The notes under the pieces are model-generated. The model ran no database searches. It was not told the origin of the DNA and saw only the letters and a list, made by a program, of their open reading frames with translations. The position numbers and the translations under genes are program-made. A DNA stretch of 64,000 nucleotides, taken from NCBI RefSeq assembly GCF_003390395.1, contig NZ_QUOV01000001.1:682001-746000 (forward strand). Reading direction: 5' to 3'. Positions 36,270 to 45,956 of this stretch are shown piece after piece. How positions within the stretch are numbered: position 1 is the stretch's first letter; every line of letters begins with the position of its first letter. The DNA is from Thalassotalea euphylliae (GTDB lineage: Bacteria; Pseudomonadota; Gammaproteobacteria; Enterobacterales; Alteromonadaceae).

Positions 36270-36827
36270 ATGCTTAGACACTACTTTATTAGTGAAAACC
36301 TATCTGAGTTAAAAAATCTGCAAAGCGAGTTGACTGAGCAAGGCGTTACCGAGCCGCAAATTCATGTCTTAAGCCATGATGATGCTGCTATTGACGAGCA
36401 CAACTTGCCTGAAGTTGAATCTGTACTGAAAAAAGACGTTGTTCACTCAACTGAAATTGGTGCGGTTATTGGTGTGATTGCGGCAGCAATTACATTATTC
36501 GTTGCTTATTATATGGGCTGGACCGAATCGGCGGCGGGTTGGTTACCTTTCGTCTTATTGGCGATTGTTGTATTAGGCTTTTGTACTTGGGAAGGCGGTT
36601 TCATCGGTATTCAGCGCAATAACGTGCATTTTGAGCGCTTTCAAGAAGTGCTAAGAAAGGGCAAACATGTGTTGTTTGTTGATATCGAGCAAAATCAAGA
36701 GCAAATGTTAGCCAAGGTGATTAGTCATCACCCTAAGTTACAGCTTGCTGGCACTGGGGAGTCGGTACCGGGGTGGCTGGTAAAAGGGCAAAACGCCTAC
36801 CAGAGCTTTATGAAGACGATGCCATAG
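36270..36827 (+). CDS. Membrane protein with two central helices, unknown function
   Basis: This 185-aa protein has an N-terminal soluble region (about 1-65) with the look of a small alpha/beta domain found in general-stress or NAD/FAD-handling membrane proteins. It has two hydrophobic helices (about 70-88 and 98-115) separated by a short loop, and a C-terminal soluble tail. I do not recognise a specific family. The ATG at 36270 has GAGGA 7 nt upstream; a TTG two codons earlier is less likely. It stands alone between the regulator gene and the end of murA. Likely in the inner membrane. Confidence 0.68.
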   Translation: MLRHYFISENLSELKNLQSELTEQGVTEPQIHVLSHDDAAIDEHNLPEVESVLKKDVVHSTEIGAVIGVIAAAITLFVAYYMGWTESAAGWLPFVLLAIVVLGFCTWEGGFIGIQRNNVHFERFQEVLRKGKHVLFVDIEQNQEQMLAKVISHHPKLQLAGTGESVPGWLVKGQNAYQSFMKTMP

Positions 36828-36961
36828 TAATGCATTAAGGCAATTAGTTTCTGGTAATGCGTAATGGAGTAACTAAAGGCATAACTTTTTAGTACTTGGT
36901 CAACACATCGCCTTATCGGCGTTGGGTAAGCGTTATACGCTCACTGCTAGTAGGGCACGTG

Positions 36962-36987
36962 AAAAAAGGCCAGCAATTAGCTGGCCT
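36962..36987 (-). terminator. Rho-independent terminator of the mla-murA operon
   Basis: Read on the minus strand, AGGCCAGC and GCTGGCCT pair around a 5-nt loop, followed by TTTTTT. It lies about 30 bp beyond the murA stop and ends the minus-strand run of envelope genes. Confidence 0.9.
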
Positions 36988-37016
36988 CAATATAAGCTAG
37001 TTAGGTAGCACTTATG

Positions 37017-38333
<1,317 letters not shown>

Positions 38334-38347
38334 TTAAATTGCAAGGA

Positions 38348-38605
38348 CTAAAGCGGAAGGTTAAACATTTTATCTTTCTTCCACTGCTCAGGCGTGAAAG
38401 TTTTAACGGTTAAAGCATGAATGCGACCGTCGTTAATGGCCACCGCTAATGGCTTAGAGATTGCTTGCTGTTTTTTGACACGGCTTAGTTCAGCGAAAAC
38501 TTCTGCGACTGCAATAACCTTACACTGTGAGCCATCAAAGGCCACATGCAATTCATCTAGTTTGATAGCGTCATTAATAAGTTGTTCGATTTCTGAAATT
38601 TCCAA
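38348..38605 (-). CDS. ibaG: BolA-family protein IbaG
   Basis: This 85-aa BolA-fold protein is the IbaG (YrbA) type, which works with monothiol glutaredoxins in iron-sulfur handling and has been linked to acid stress. It has the family FAELSRVKKQQAI stretch and the IHALTVKTFTP segment including the conserved His. The position between mlaB and murA is the conserved one. It is separated from mlaB by 17 bp and is likely in the same transcript. Confidence 0.92.
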   Translation of the reverse strand: MEISEIEQLINDAIKLDELHVAFDGSQCKVIAVAEVFAELSRVKKQQAISKPLAVAINDGRIHALTVKTFTPEQWKKDKMFNLPL

Positions 38606-38622
38606 AGGTGTCTCCTAGTGGG

Positions 38623-38925
38623 TTACGCGCTGGGTGATAATAGTAACTGATCTACATCACTAAGTTGTGCCAATTTTAATAAATCTTCTGACAGCTCTGC
38701 AAACGATAACTGGGATTTATGGCGTTTTGCTTGCTCAACCAAAAAAAGCAGCCAAGCAAGCCCTGCGGTGTCAACGTCCGTAACCTGCGCGAGATTCACC
38801 ACCATTTTATCTGTTTTGACAATGTTGCGGTGCGCTTTATTTTTTATCGTCGCGACCGTGTTGCTGGTTAGCTTGCCTTTTAGTTGAGTAACTTGGTTAT
38901 TGATATCTATAGCTAACATCTGCAC
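38623..38925 (-). CDS. mlaB: STAS-domain lipid transport protein MlaB
   Basis: This 100-aa single STAS-domain protein binds the ATPase MlaF on the cytoplasmic side of the MlaFEDB complex and supports its activity. The core signature VDLAQVTDVDTAGLAWL appears here as VNLAQVTDVDTAGLAWLLFL. The start shown is GTG overlapping the mlaC stop as TAGTG; an ATG two codons later (38919) is equally possible. Length is typical. Confidence 0.9.
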   Translation of the reverse strand: MQMLAIDINNQVTQLKGKLTSNTVATIKNKAHRNIVKTDKMVVNLAQVTDVDTAGLAWLLFLVEQAKRHKSQLSFAELSEDLLKLAQLSDVDQLLLSPSA

Positions 38926-39575
38926 TATTGCTCATCTTGCTTAAAAACCACGTCACGTTCTGCTTTTTCTTTCAGCATATCGGTCACATGAGTTAAGCCT
39001 TTCTGGCGAATAATACTACTTAATTCCGCTTGTTTACTGTCCAGCAAGCTTATCCCTTCAGCAACCATATCAAATGCTTTCCACTCATTCTTTTTACGGT
39101 TTTTGCGCACCTTAAAGGAAATATCAATTGGCTCGCCGCCTGGCTGTAAAACACGCGTATTCACAGCGACAATTTTTTGTTTGTCTAATTTTCGGCCGGG
39201 ATCGAATTCCACTGTTTGGTCATTGTACAAGGTAAACACTTGTGCATATGAGGTGACTAGGTAGTCTCGAAACACTGGCACAAACGCCTTTCGCTCTTGT
39301 TCTGTTGTTTTCTTAATGTTTTTACCAATCACCTTGTATGCCGCATAGCGGTAATCAACGTATGGCAATAGCTCTTCACGAACAACAGCTTTTAGCAAGT
39401 TTGGGTTTTCGCGAATCGCTTGTTGCTCGTCTTTGACGCGTTTAAATGTAATTTCAGCTACTTGCTGAATCATTGCATAAGGGTCTTGCTTACTGATTTG
39501 TGCATGAACACAGGTCGTAAGCAATAGTGCTGAACACAGCACTGCATTGCTTATTAATTGGATAAATTTTCTCAT
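38925..39575 (-). CDS. mlaC: Periplasmic phospholipid carrier MlaC
   Basis: This 216-aa secreted protein ferries phospholipids between the outer-membrane MlaA complex and MlaFEDB. It has a signal peptide (about 1-24, ending CVHA) and the MlaC-fold sequence with DYRYAAYKVIGKN and FRDYLVTSYAQVF. It ends with a charged tail. It abuts mlaD with no gap and overlaps mlaB by one base, so the genes are translationally linked. The signal peptide has a Cys (TTCVHA) but no clear lipobox. Confidence 0.92.
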   Translation of the reverse strand: MRKFIQLISNAVLCSALLLTTCVHAQISKQDPYAMIQQVAEITFKRVKDEQQAIRENPNLLKAVVREELLPYVDYRYAAYKVIGKNIKKTTEQERKAFVPVFRDYLVTSYAQVFTLYNDQTVEFDPGRKLDKQKIVAVNTRVLQPGGEPIDISFKVRKNRKKNEWKAFDMVAEGISLLDSKQAELSSIIRQKGLTHVTDMLKEKAERDVVFKQDEQ

Positions 39576-40046
39576 CTAATCGTCGCTCCCCTGACTAAAT
39601 AAAAATTGACCGATCAACTCTTCTAATACTAGGGCTGGCTTGGTATCTTCGATAAAGTCACCGGGTACTAAAGTATCTACTGACTCATCAACAAAACCTG
39701 GATCTAACCCTAAGTACTGTTCGCCAAGCAATCCCGCAGTTAAAATAGATACGGAGGTTGCTTCTGAAAAGCCTTGGTATTCTGCGAAAATTTCTAAGGT
39801 AACAATTGGCGTAAAGTCTTCGCTATCTAACGCAATATTGCTTACTCGACCAATAACTACGCCACCAATTTTGATTGGCGAGCGCACTTTCAAGCCACCT
39901 ATATTATCAAACTTTGCATATAGCTCGTATGTTTGCCCATTGCCTGAAATACCAGAGTCGGCAACTTTTAGTGCAAGCGCTAATATCGCGGCTAAGCCGA
40001 GCGCAACAAATAAGCCAACCAATAATTCTAATTTTTTAGACGTCAT
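39576..40046 (-). CDS. mlaD: MCE-domain lipid transport protein MlaD
   Basis: This 156-aa inner-membrane anchored protein forms the periplasmic hexamer of the MlaFEDB complex. It has an N-terminal transmembrane helix (about 9-28) and one MCE domain (about 38-118) with the RSPIKIGGVVIGRV signature. I chose ATG at 40046 (MTSKKLELLVG), which matches family N-termini and has AGG upstream; a GTG three codons earlier is an alternative. Unlike many mla operons, mlaE ends 110 bp upstream rather than adjacent. The gap is filled by short repeats. Confidence 0.93.
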   Translation of the reverse strand: MTSKKLELLVGLFVALGLAAILALALKVADSGISGNGQTYELYAKFDNIGGLKVRSPIKIGGVVIGRVSNIALDSEDFTPIVTLEIFAEYQGFSEATSVSILTAGLLGEQYLGLDPGFVDESVDTLVPGDFIEDTKPALVLEELIGQFLFSQGSDD

Positions 40047-40065
40047 GTCTTTCACCTAACCTATC

Positions 40066-40175
40066 AATAATTCTTTGCAATAATTCTTTGCAACAGTTCT
40101 TTTCTTTGCAAAGAATAAATCGAATGCATTTACACCCGAACATTAGCACCCGAACATTAACGCGCGAACATTAGC
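40066..40175. repeat. Two short tandem arrays in the mlaE-mlaD junction
   Basis: AATAATTCTTTGC is repeated perfectly at 40066-40078 and 40079-40091, with a degenerate third copy. A second array has three 14-bp units: ACCCGAACATTAGC (40134-40147), ACCCGAACATTAAC (40148-40161) and GCGCGAACATTAGC (40162-40175). The mlaE stop codon (40157-40159) lies inside the second unit. Confidence 0.78.
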
Positions 40176-40933
40176 GCCGTTAATATAAAATCTAAACCTA
40201 ACACTAGCAGTGATGATTGCACTACGGTAGCAGTAGTCGCGCGGCTGATGCCCTCAGATGTCGGCTCACAATCATAGCCTTTGTAAACGGCAATCCAAGT
40301 GACGACAAAAGCAAACACTAAGCTTTTGATAATGCCGTTGAGCACATCTTTTTCAAAATCAACCTGTGCCTGCATAACTGACCAGAAAGTGCCGCCATCA
40401 ACGCCAAGCCAATCAACACCGACCAAGTGCGCACCCAAAATACCGACCATCGAAAATATGCCGGCAAGCAGTGGTAGGCTGATAAAGCCAGCCCAAAAGC
40501 GCGGTGCAATAACGCGGCGTAGTGGGTCTACCGCCATCATTTCCATGCTAGATAACTGCTCGGTCGCTTTCATTAAACCAATTTCAGCGGTTAACGCCGA
40601 GCCCGCGCGACCAGCAAACAACAAGGCCGCAACAACAGGGCCTAATTCACGTAATAGTGATAGTGCAACCATGGGCCCCAAGCTTGCTTCGGCGCCGTAG
40701 CCGACTAAGATGGTATAGCCTTGTAACGCCAGTACCATGCCGATAAAGGTGCCAGAGACCACAATAATGATCAGTGACAACACGCCCACTGCATACAGTT
40801 GATTAACCAGCAATGGAAAACCTTTGCGTGGGTTAGGCACTTGTACAATCGCAGAAAACAGCATCATCACGGCTTTACCTAAGCCCGCAATTATCGCTAG
40901 GGTCTTGCGTCCTAATTGGGAAATCGCCTGCAT
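40157..40933 (-). CDS. mlaE: Lipid transport permease MlaE
   Basis: This 258-aa MlaE/YrbE-family permease has an N-terminal amphipathic helix and about five membrane helices. Family sequences include [21 protein letters not shown] (seen as [12 protein letters not shown]), [25 protein letters not shown] with the coupling helix, and [19 protein letters not shown]. It moves phospholipids with MlaF energy. It starts 4 bp from mlaF. Its last residues LMFAR and stop codon are part of a 14-bp repeat array. Confidence 0.95.
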   Translation of the reverse strand: MQAISQLGRKTLAIIAGLGKAVMMLFSAIVQVPNPRKGFPLLVNQLYAVGVLSLIIIVVSGTFIGMVLALQGYTILVGYGAEASLGPMVALSLLRELGPVVAALLFAGRAGSALTAEIGLMKATEQLSSMEMMAVDPLRRVIAPRFWAGFISLPLLAGIFSMVGILGAHLVGVDWLGVDGGTFWSVMQAQVDFEKDVLNGIIKSLVFAFVVTWIAVYKGYDCEPTSEGISRATTATVVQSSLLVLGLDFILTALMFAR

Positions 40934-40936
40934 AAC

Positions 40937-41740
40937 TTAACTTTGGCCTCGCAAAATGTCAGAAGAGATAGGTGGCGCATTAAAGTGGAATGGCACCGGA
41001 CCATCGGCCTCACCTTGCACAAACTGTTTCACTAAAGGTGAAGATTGCTGATGAATTTGCTCAGGTGTGCCATGACCAATAATTTTTTGTTCAGCAATAA
41101 TATAAATGTAATCAGCTATGCTCATCACCTCTGGCACATCGTGTGAAACCACGATCGAGGTTAACCCTAGTGCGTCATTTAGTGCTTTGATTAACCGAAC
41201 AATAACGCCCATTGAAATAGGGTCTTGGCCCGCAAATGGCTCGTCATACATAATAAGTTCAGGATCAAGTGCAATTGCGCGTGCTAGCGCAGCGCGTCTT
41301 GCCATTCCACCAGACAATTCACTCGGTTTCAATTGGCGCGCACCACGCAAACCAACGGCTTGCAACTTCATCAAGACCATTTTCTCGATGATATGTTCTG
41401 GCAATTTAGTGTGTTCGCGAATTGGAAATGCGATGTTATCAAACACTGACATCTCACTAAATAAAGCGCCACTTTGAAACAGCATGCTCATGCGCTTGCG
41501 CACATCATACAATGCGTTACGACCGAGCGCCGGAATATTGTGATTGTCGAACAGAATTTGCCCACTTTCTGGCTTGAGTTGGCCCCCAATCAAGCGCAAT
41601 AGGGTGGTTTTACCGATACCACTTGGTCCCATTATTGCGGTTACTTTTCCTTTTGGGATAGACAAACTGATGTTGTCGTAAATCGTCCTTTCTTCACGTT
41701 TAAAGGTAACGTTTTTAATTTCAACCAAAGTCTCTGGCAT
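40937..41740 (-). CDS. mlaF: Lipid transport ATP-binding protein MlaF
   Basis: This 267-aa ABC ATPase powers MlaFEDB. It has Walker A GPSGIGKTT, the signature LSGGMARRAALARA, Walker B ELIMYDEPFAGQDP, and a switch His in VVSHD. A C-terminal tail of about 25 residues follows FVQGEADGPVPFHF. It is the first gene of the minus-strand operon. Its upstream region (41741-42310) holds a palindromic insertion element, with the mlaF promoter probably between that element and the gene. Confidence 0.95.
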   Translation of the reverse strand: MPETLVEIKNVTFKREERTIYDNISLSIPKGKVTAIMGPSGIGKTTLLRLIGGQLKPESGQILFDNHNIPALGRNALYDVRKRMSMLFQSGALFSEMSVFDNIAFPIREHTKLPEHIIEKMVLMKLQAVGLRGARQLKPSELSGGMARRAALARAIALDPELIMYDEPFAGQDPISMGVIVRLIKALNDALGLTSIVVSHDVPEVMSIADYIYIIAEQKIIGHGTPEQIHQQSSPLVKQFVQGEADGPVPFHFNAPPISSDILRGQS

Positions 41741-42026
41741 TAACGCTTTTTACACCAATTTAACAGGAATATAAGTGGCGAATGTTACCTTAGCAGCTAA
41801 CATTGTTCATCTGAATTTGACAAATTTTTACAGAATAAATGTGTATAAGTGTTTCTATTTAGAACTTTGTAAAGTTTGCGTTCTCAAAGCATGTTAGCTA
41901 CCCAATGCTGTGGCCTGTTCATAAAAAAGTGATAACTGAACAAAAAAGCAGCAGGTTGTGCGTGAATTTGGCGGTAAATTCATTTTCTTCTTTTTTTTTA
42001 TCTGCTTAACAGCGACAATTTACTTA
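41741..42026. promoter_or_regulatory. Promoter side of mlaF, 286 bp
   Basis: This is the part of the divergent mlaF-yrbG gap not occupied by the palindromic element. It is AT-rich and contains an 8-9 base T-run near 41992. I see no gene. It must contain the mlaF promoter unless transcription begins within the element. Confidence 0.4.
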
Positions 42027-42291
42027 GGGGCTGTTGACCTTTGTTTGGATTTTCAGCAATAGGGTATTTTTCGTGGTAACAAAGCAGAATGAACGTTGTT
42101 TGGTTGTTCCAAATAAGAGAATTCTAATGAGGTTAGCGCGAAAAAGAGCCATTGCCCTTCGGGCTGAGGCTAAAATCGTTTTACTCTGCGTTGAAAATAA
42201 TGGATTTAGATGACTAAACCACATGATTTTCGTCTTGATTAAAGCGAATTTATCAACTCAGCTGAACGACAAAACAAAGATCAACAGCCCC
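42027..42291. mobile_element. Palindromic MITE-like element A, 265 bp
   Basis: Terminal inverted repeats GGGGCTGTTGACCTTTGTTT (42027-42046) and AAACAAAGATCAACAGCCCC (42272-42291) differ at one base and are flanked on both sides by TTA, a likely 3-bp target duplication. The interior has an imperfect palindrome centred near 42200 and no convincing coding sequence. It aligns by eye with elements B and C over GGCTAAAA...TTTACT and TTAAAGCG...TTTATC...AGCTGA. It ends 19 bp before the yrbG ATG. Confidence 0.78.
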
Positions 42292-42310
42292 TTAAGATCA
42301 GGAGTAGTAA

Positions 42311-43291
42311 ATGTTATTGCAAGTATTGATATTAGTTGTCGCGCTCGTTGTCCTTGTATGGAGTGCTGATAAATTTGTATATGGTGCCTCGTCGGTTGCC
42401 CGAAATTTTGGTGTTTCACCTATGATTATCGGTTTGACGATTGTTGCCATGGGTTCGTCTGCGCCTGAAATGATGGTGGCAGCAACAGCATCGCTGGATG
42501 ACAAAGCAAATACAGCAATCGGTAATGCAATTGGCTCCAATATCACTAATATCGCTCTGGTATTAGGCTTAACAGCGCTACTTAAACCACTGCAAGTCTC
42601 CTCTTCAACAGTTAAACGCGAGTTGCCGATTGCCTTGGGCATTACATTTATTGCGTTTCTAATGCTGATCAACCTTGAGTTAAGCTTAGTTGAGGGCAGC
42701 ATTCTGATGGTCGGCTTTTTTGTCTACATCGCAACGTTATTAGTGATCACTTTACGCCGCGCTAAAAGTAATCCTGTTGACGACCCTATGATTGTCGAGG
42801 CCGAAGCAGAGGTGCCAGAGGCAACGAGTAATAGCAAAGCATTTCTGTGGTTAGCTGTTGGCATGGTGTTGCTGCCGTTAAGTGCAAGTTACTTGGTTGA
42901 CTCAGCCGCCTTTATTGCCAAATCCTTTGGGGTTAGTGACCTCGTTATCGGTTTAACCATTATTGCTATTGGTACCAGCTTGCCAGAATTGGCAGCGAGT
43001 ATGATGAGTCTGATAAAGAAAGAAGATGACTTAGCACTCGGTAACATCATTGGCTCCAATATTTTTAATATTCTTGCAGTGTTATCATTGCCAGGAATAA
43101 TTGCGCCTGGCGCTATAGATGCCGAAGTTGCAAGCCGTGATGCGCCATATATGCTGGCGATTACCTTATTGCTGTTTGCGCTGTGTTTTAGCCGCGAAAA
43201 AGGCGCGTTCCGTATCACGCGACTGAAAGGCGCAACCTTGTTTTTAGCGTTTATTCTCTACCAAGTTATTTTGTTTAGCCAAGTGGCATAA
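42311..43291 (+). CDS. yrbG: Calcium/sodium antiporter-family protein YrbG
   Basis: This 326-aa inner-membrane CaCA-family exchanger has ten predicted hydrophobic segments in two inverted halves. Each half carries an alpha-repeat: GSSAPEMMVA with GNAIGSNITNIA in the first, and GTSLPELAAS with GNIIGSNIFNIL in the second, including the ion-binding acidic residues. The physiological ion is not settled for YrbG. AGGAG precedes the ATG. It heads the kdsD-kdsC-lptCAB run. Element A ends 19 bp upstream, so its promoter lies in or beyond that element. Confidence 0.93.
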   Translation: MLLQVLILVVALVVLVWSADKFVYGASSVARNFGVSPMIIGLTIVAMGSSAPEMMVAATASLDDKANTAIGNAIGSNITNIALVLGLTALLKPLQVSSSTVKRELPIALGITFIAFLMLINLELSLVEGSILMVGFFVYIATLLVITLRRAKSNPVDDPMIVEAEAEVPEATSNSKAFLWLAVGMVLLPLSASYLVDSAAFIAKSFGVSDLVIGLTIIAIGTSLPELAASMMSLIKKEDDLALGNIIGSNIFNILAVLSLPGIIAPGAIDAEVASRDAPYMLAITLLLFALCFSREKGAFRITRLKGATLFLAFILYQVILFSQVA

Positions 43292-43359
43292 GCGGCTTAA
43301 TCAGCAACATTGTCGATAAATATTTAAATGCTTACATCAATTAAGAGTTTGCTTTACTA

Positions 43360-44331
43360 ATGAATTCTGAAAATTTTATAACCTTGGGTAATAAGGTACT
43401 TGAGACTGAATTAGCTGCAGTTGAAGGTTTGAAGCAGTACTTAGACACAGGTTTTGCGAGTGCATGCCAAACCATGTTTGATTGCCAAGGTAAAGTGGTA
43501 GTGGTTGGCATGGGCAAGTCGGGTCATATCGGTGGTAAAATTGCGGCAACACTAGCGAGTACTGGTACGCCAGCGTTTTTTGTGCACCCAGGTGAGGCTA
43601 GCCATGGCGATTTAGGAATGATTACCGAAAATGATGTGGTGCTCGCTATTTCAAATTCTGGTGAAACCGGTGAATTACTGGCAATTATCCCTGTAATTAA
43701 GCGAATCGGCACGCCACTTATTGCGATGACAGGCAACCCTGAGTCAACGTTAGCTCAATTGGCTGAACATCACGTTTGTGTGAAGGTTGAACAAGAAGCC
43801 TGCCCGCTTGGCTTGGCACCAACCTCTAGTACTACCGCCACACTTGTGATGGGCGATGCCATTGCCGTGGCCTTACTCAATGCGCGTGGTTTTACAGCGG
43901 ATGATTTTGCCTTGTCACACCCAGGCGGCAGCTTAGGAAAAAGGTTACTACTGCGCCTGAGTGATATTATGCACACCGGTGAGCGCTTGCCTGTTGTACC
44001 AAACAGCGCCTTAATCAAAGAAGCTTTAGTCGAAATGAGCGAAAAAGGCTTAGGTATGACTGCTGTCTGTGATGAACAAGGAAAGCTCGCTGGTATTTTT
44101 ACCGATGGTGACTTACGCCGCATTTTAGATGGTAAAATTGATATTCATCACGACGGAATTGTGTCAGTGATGACGAAAACGCCAACCACAGCACAGGCTG
44201 ACTTATTAGCGGCTGAAGCGTTGAATGTGATGGAAGAGAAAAAAATAAACGGATTGATTGTGGTTGATGAGCAAAACCAACCTGTAGGTGCCCTAAATTT
44301 ACAAGACTTGTTAAAATCAGGCGTACTCTAA
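43360..44331 (+). CDS. kdsD: Arabinose-5-phosphate isomerase
   Basis: This 323-aa enzyme converts ribulose-5-phosphate to arabinose-5-phosphate, the first step to Kdo for lipopolysaccharide. An N-terminal SIS domain (about 35-185) has GMGKSGHIGGKIAATLASTG (seen as GMGKSGHIGGKIAATLAST) and SNSGETGELL. Two CBS domains follow (about 210-323). The stop overlaps the kdsC ATG as TAATG, so the two are translationally coupled. Confidence 0.96.
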   Translation: MNSENFITLGNKVLETELAAVEGLKQYLDTGFASACQTMFDCQGKVVVVGMGKSGHIGGKIAATLASTGTPAFFVHPGEASHGDLGMITENDVVLAISNSGETGELLAIIPVIKRIGTPLIAMTGNPESTLAQLAEHHVCVKVEQEACPLGLAPTSSTTATLVMGDAIAVALLNARGFTADDFALSHPGGSLGKRLLLRLSDIMHTGERLPVVPNSALIKEALVEMSEKGLGMTAVCDEQGKLAGIFTDGDLRRILDGKIDIHHDGIVSVMTKTPTTAQADLLAAEALNVMEEKKINGLIVVDEQNQPVGALNLQDLLKSGVL

Positions 44332-44915
44332 TGACATTAGAAAACACTATGAAAGCAGCACAAGAACCCGTATCGACACTATACGGCCCCGTCGCCAAGC
44401 AAGTTATTGCCAGTGCCAGCAACATTCAGCTATTGGTATGTGACGTTGATGGCGTATTTTCTGATGGGCGTATTTACCTAGGTAACCAAGGTGAAGAGCT
44501 CAAAGCGTTTCATACCAAAGATGGTTATGGTATCAAGGCGTTGATTGCCTCGGGCGTAACGGTCGCCATTATTACTGGCCGAAATTCGCGAATAGTTAAC
44601 GATCGCATGAAAGCGCTAAACGTTGAACATATCATTCAGGGCAAAGAAGACAAGTTACCCGAAATGAAAGCGCTAATGAGCGAACTGTCGATTACGGCTG
44701 AGCAAGTGGCGTATATCGGTGATGACATGGCCGACTTACCTTGCATTGAGTATGCGGCCTTAGGGGTTGCGGTTAATGATGCACACCCAGCTGTCATTAA
44801 CAAAGCAGATTATCGCACTTTTACGCTAGGTGGCTTTGGCGCTGTGCGCGAACTTTGTGATCTTATTATGCATAGCCAAGACACATTGATAGACGCTAAA
44901 GGCGCGAGTGTATGA
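44331..44915 (+). CDS. kdsC: 3-deoxy-manno-octulosonate-8-phosphate phosphatase
   Basis: This 194-aa HAD-superfamily phosphatase removes phosphate from Kdo-8-phosphate. It has nucleophile motif DVDGVFSDG, motif II with TGRNS, and motif IV GDDMADLP. There is no cap domain, as expected for KdsC, which works as a tetramer. It overlaps kdsD by one base and lptC by four (ATGA). Confidence 0.96.
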   Translation: MTLENTMKAAQEPVSTLYGPVAKQVIASASNIQLLVCDVDGVFSDGRIYLGNQGEELKAFHTKDGYGIKALIASGVTVAIITGRNSRIVNDRMKALNVEHIIQGKEDKLPEMKALMSELSITAEQVAYIGDDMADLPCIEYAALGVAVNDAHPAVINKADYRTFTLGGFGAVRELCDLIMHSQDTLIDAKGASV

Positions 44916-45478
44916 ATCGACTTTATGGCCTAGCGCTAATCGCTTTCTTGTTTAGCCTTATGGCCTATGGCGTTGTGCAATGGCGTCAAGCACAGCAGCA
45001 AGACGCTGACATTGTTGAAGCAGAGCTTGTCCCTGACTTTATTGCTGAAGCGCTTAATAGTGATATCTACAGTGAGAGCGGCCAATTATCGCATCATGTT
45101 AATGCCGAGCGCATGGAACACTACGCTGAGTTGGCATTTACTCACTTTGAACAGCCTAAATATACTGTATATCCGAAAAATGATTCGGCACCATGGCAAC
45201 TCGAAGCACTTGAAGGCACGCTTTATAACAATAATCGCGTGGTATTAAAAAACCGTGTGACATTAATGGCGACAGAGCCAGACAGTTTGATTAAGGAAAT
45301 TCACTGTAAATACTTAGAACTGGATTTGAATACCAATATTATTAGCTCTGATCAAACCATATTGATTCAGGGAAAAGACTTTACTATGTATGGTTCTGGG
45401 CTAATTATAGACTTAAACACTAAACAAATGACATTGACCGAGCATGTACAAACTATTTATAAAAAAGCTGCTAGCTAG
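44912..45478 (+). CDS. lptC: LPS export protein LptC
   Basis: This 188-aa bitopic inner-membrane protein has an N-terminal helix (about 4-22) and a periplasmic beta-jellyroll that passes lipopolysaccharide from LptBFG to LptA. The order kdsC-lptC-lptA-lptB and the overlap with kdsC by four bases support the call. The sequence is diverged, as is usual for LptC, but the YTVYPKNDSAPWQLEALEGTLYNN region (seen as PWQLEALEGTLYNN) is characteristic. Confidence 0.93.
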   Translation: MNRLYGLALIAFLFSLMAYGVVQWRQAQQQDADIVEAELVPDFIAEALNSDIYSESGQLSHHVNAERMEHYAELAFTHFEQPKYTVYPKNDSAPWQLEALEGTLYNNNRVVLKNRVTLMATEPDSLIKEIHCKYLELDLNTNIISSDQTILIQGKDFTMYGSGLIIDLNTKQMTLTEHVQTIYKKAAS

Positions 45479-45953
45479 CCTAGCGCTCGCGAGTGTGATC
45501 AGCACTCCGGCACTTGCTGCAAAAATTGACCTTGAGCAAGAAATTCATATCTCGGCAGGGCGTCAAGCAGGTGACTTAAAAAATAAAATTGCTAGCTACT
45601 TAGATGATGTAGTGATTTCACAAGGTTCATTGAAAATTAAAGCTGACCTTGTGCAAGTTTTTAGTCAAAAAGATCAAGACGTGCAAACCTATGTTGCTAA
45701 AGGGCAACCAGCAACATTTGAACAACTGCTTGAAGATGGCAGTAAGATTCGTTTGCAAGCCAATGAAATTAAATATGAACCATTAACTTTCACTATCACC
45801 ATCTCGGGCAATGCATTGCTGACGCAAGCTGGTAGTGAAGTTAGCGGTGAGAAAATCGTGTACAACACGCTAACCGAGCAATTGGAAGCAGAAGGTGGCA
45901 GTAACCAGTCGGTAACCACCATTTTAAAACCTAAAGCAAAAAGTGATAAATAG
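45444..45953 (+). CDS. lptA: LPS periplasmic bridge protein LptA
   Basis: This 169-aa protein has a signal peptide (MYKLFIKKLL to PALAA, about 1-26) and an OstA-type jellyroll that polymerises to bridge the periplasm for lipopolysaccharide. The typical SQGSLKIKADLVQVF segment and the AxGQPATFEQ stretch are present. The ATG lies 35 bp inside lptC. It is kept because it gives a proper basic n-region for the signal peptide. Confidence 0.93.
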   Translation: MYKLFIKKLLASLALASVISTPALAAKIDLEQEIHISAGRQAGDLKNKIASYLDDVVISQGSLKIKADLVQVFSQKDQDVQTYVAKGQPATFEQLLEDGSKIRLQANEIKYEPLTFTITISGNALLTQAGSEVSGEKIVYNTLTEQLEAEGGSNQSVTTILKPKAKSDK

Positions 45954-45956
45954 CCA

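Noticed and set aside
40299..40700. 133-aa plus-strand open frame opposite mlaE
   Set aside because: It is the complement of the strongly conserved mlaE frame, with a low-complexity Ser/Thr/Pro/Lys-rich translation typical of antisense frames.
42024..42224. 66-aa minus-strand open frame inside element A
   Set aside because: It lies wholly within a palindromic element, has no ribosome binding site and no family features. It looks like a by-product of the repeat.
42027..42291. Element A as a full insertion sequence
   Set aside because: It is only 265 bp with no transposase remnant, so a MITE-like label is the most that is supported.
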